Source: Clostridia bacterium (GTDB taxonomy: Bacteria > Bacillota > Clostridia > Oscillospirales > Ruminococcaceae). From it: DNA of 5,738 bases. Below the pieces are notes generated by a model. The model did no database searches and had not been told where the DNA came from. It saw nothing but the letters and a program-made list of their open reading frames with translations. Below, piece after piece: positions 4,601 through 5,738 of the stretch (position 1 is its first letter; each line of letters opens with the position of its first letter). The stretch spans positions 13,130 through 18,867 of the forward strand of contig WFLZ01000305.1 in NCBI GenBank assembly GCA_009177225.1, written 5' to 3'. Position numbers and translations under genes: made by a program.

Positions 4601-5738
4601 ATGAGAGAACTTATTTTATTATTATTTTTTCTTTTTGTGGCACTGCCGATAGGTTTGATTGCAGTAATAGTACATCTTATTGTAAAGCTTGTTAAAAGGT
4701 ATAGAAAAAGAAAAGAATTATTTGAACAGTCAAACTGTTCAGCGGAATCATTTGTTTATTCTGAACCGCCGAAGCCCATAAGGAAATTTAACGGTTCTGA
4801 AATTATGTTTATAATCGGAACAGTGTTTATTGTATTATCGGGAATAGCTTTTGGTGTGGCAGGCTGGGTAAATACAACGCCGTTGGGCAGAGTTATGATA
4901 ATGTTTCTTGCGACGGTTGTCATGTTCGGAGCAGGCGTACTGTTTCATAAGGTCATAAAGCTTGACGGTACATCAACGGCGTTCTGTTCAATCGGAACTA
5001 TTCTTATTTCGATAACCATAATTACCGCAGGTTATTACAATCTTTTCGGTGAATGGCTTTCGACGGACGGCGACGGCTGGGGATTGCTTTTTGCTCTTAG
5101 TTCGTTAGTAACGGCATTGACAGCGTTTGCGGAACATAAATTTTACAAAAACAATGCTTTTTTGTATATAAGTCTTATGGCTGTATCGGTCACACTTATT
5201 TTCCTTTCGGCTCAGATATCGGAAAGTTATGATGACTTTGCCGTGATAATGATATTACTACAGACAATTATATCAGCAGGACTTTATGTTTTCGGATTAT
5301 CGGAAAAAAAGTCACTCAGAATAACAGGAAATATTTCAGCGGTTGTATTTGCCGTACTGGCTTTCATAAAAGTCATAGATTCGTCATTTAATCCCGACGG
5401 TGCAACTTACTTGATAATGTTTGTGATTGTTGTACAGCTTGCCGGTTACGGAATTTATCTTAAAAAACCCGTGTTAAAGGGATTACAAAGTGTGTTTGCT
5501 GTATGGACTGTATTTATACTATGTTCAGAAGCAAAGACTGATAATACTGAAATAATGATTTTTTCAGGAATAATGCTTGCTGTATATTCTGTAAACCGTT
5601 TTTTACCGTGTCTTAAAAACAAGTTTTCAGAAATATTCACACTGTTTTTTGCGGTATACAGTTCAGTTGCATCGGCAACCATCAATGATGATAAAGCTAT
5701 GATAGTGCCGGTTATAATGTCGCTGCTTATCATGTCAT
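4601..5738 (+). CDS. Large polytopic membrane protein, SCO7613/DUF2157-like (3' end outside window)
   Basis: The frame is open from ATG 4601, with AAAGGTG 9 nt upstream, to the right edge: 379 complete codons and no stop. Residues 5-29 form a membrane helix, followed by a basic loop (VKRYRKRKE) and a cytosolic linker with a Pro-rich segment (residues 30-64). From about 67 onward come closely spaced hydrophobic helices, near 67-90, 98-117, 125-144, 160-176, 186-203, 214-232, 242-259, 268-286, 293-308, 316-333, 344-360 and 366 onward. The stretch from 'IMFIIGTVFIVLSGIAFG' through 'TPLGRVMIMFLATVVMFGAGVLFHK' to 'STAFCSIGTILISI' resembles the repeated helical units of uncharacterised proteins called SCO7613 C-terminal or DUF2157-like. 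No catalytic or transport motif is visible and the function is unknown. It probably has its own promoter. The gene call is firm; the family label is a recollection of pattern and less certain. Confidence 0.8.
   Translation, partial: MRELILLLFFLFVALPIGLIAVIVHLIVKLVKRYRKRKELFEQSNCSAESFVYSEPPKPIRKFNGSEIMFIIGTVFIVLSGIAFGVAGWVNTTPLGRVMIMFLATVVMFGAGVLFHKVIKLDGTSTAFCSIGTILISITIITAGYYNLFGEWLSTDGDGWGLLFALSSLVTALTAFAEHKFYKNNAFLYISLMAVSVTLIFLSAQISESYDDFAVIMILLQTIISAGLYVFGLSEKKSLRITGNISAVVFAVLAFIKVIDSSFNPDGATYLIMFVIVVQLAGYGIYLKKPVLKGLQSVFAVWTVFILCSEAKTDNTEIMIFSGIMLAVYSVNRFLPCLKNKFSEIFTLFFAVYSSVASATINDDKAMIVPVIMSLLIMS

Noticed and set aside
5455..5733. 92-codon open frame on the - strand near the right edge
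   Set aside because: It is antisense to the uninterrupted membrane protein frame, with no ribosome site or domain.

Overview
The window is AT-rich, all recognisable genes are on the + strand, and they are closely packed with strong AAGGAGG-type ribosome binding sites and SigA-type promoters. This points to a low-GC Firmicute. The very threonine-rich secreted segment, the style of the Xer-type recombinase, and the sigma factor paired with a short-headed membrane protein are all typical of gut and rumen Clostridia such as Ruminococcus and relatives (Oscillospiraceae). That placement is inference from style, not from a marker gene.

Layout, left to right. Positions 3-161 hold the last 52 codons of a class I mannose-6-phosphate isomerase, closed by a clear intrinsic terminator (168-205). 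A textbook promoter (216-244) then drives a two-gene stress-type operon: a TerD-family protein with an unusual basic, Asn-rich N-terminal extension (281-1027) and, 15 bp later, an AIM24-family protein (1043-1786). After a 103-bp gap without an obvious terminator comes an ECF-type sigma factor (1890-2444). It overlaps by 14 bp a single-pass membrane protein whose exterior is about 240 residues of Thr-rich low-complexity sequence (2431-3411). An intrinsic terminator (3422-3456) ends this block. A second textbook promoter (3468-3496) drives a tyrosine recombinase of the XerC/XerD type (3516-4505). This gene has two oddities: no properly spaced canonical start codon, and Asn where the box II His of the catalytic site is expected. 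A short perfect inverted repeat follows (4509-4524). The window ends inside a large polytopic membrane protein (4601 to beyond 5738) that resembles the SCO7613/DUF2157-like group of uncharacterised membrane proteins.

How the parts may work together. TerD and AIM24 are probably co-expressed and may act together in a cytoplasmic, metal-linked or envelope-stress response. The sigma factor and its overlapping membrane partner look like a signalling pair: a transmembrane protein with a tiny cytoplasmic head and a wall-spanning Thr-rich stalk that could hold or release the sigma factor. Because no terminator is seen between AIM24 and the sigma gene, all four could also be read as one transcript ending at 3456. 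The recombinase has its own promoter and terminator-flanked position, and no mobile-element cargo or att repeats are visible, so it looks like a resident Xer-like recombinase and not a prophage integrase.

No tRNA, rRNA, CRISPR array, insertion sequence or riboswitch was recognised.
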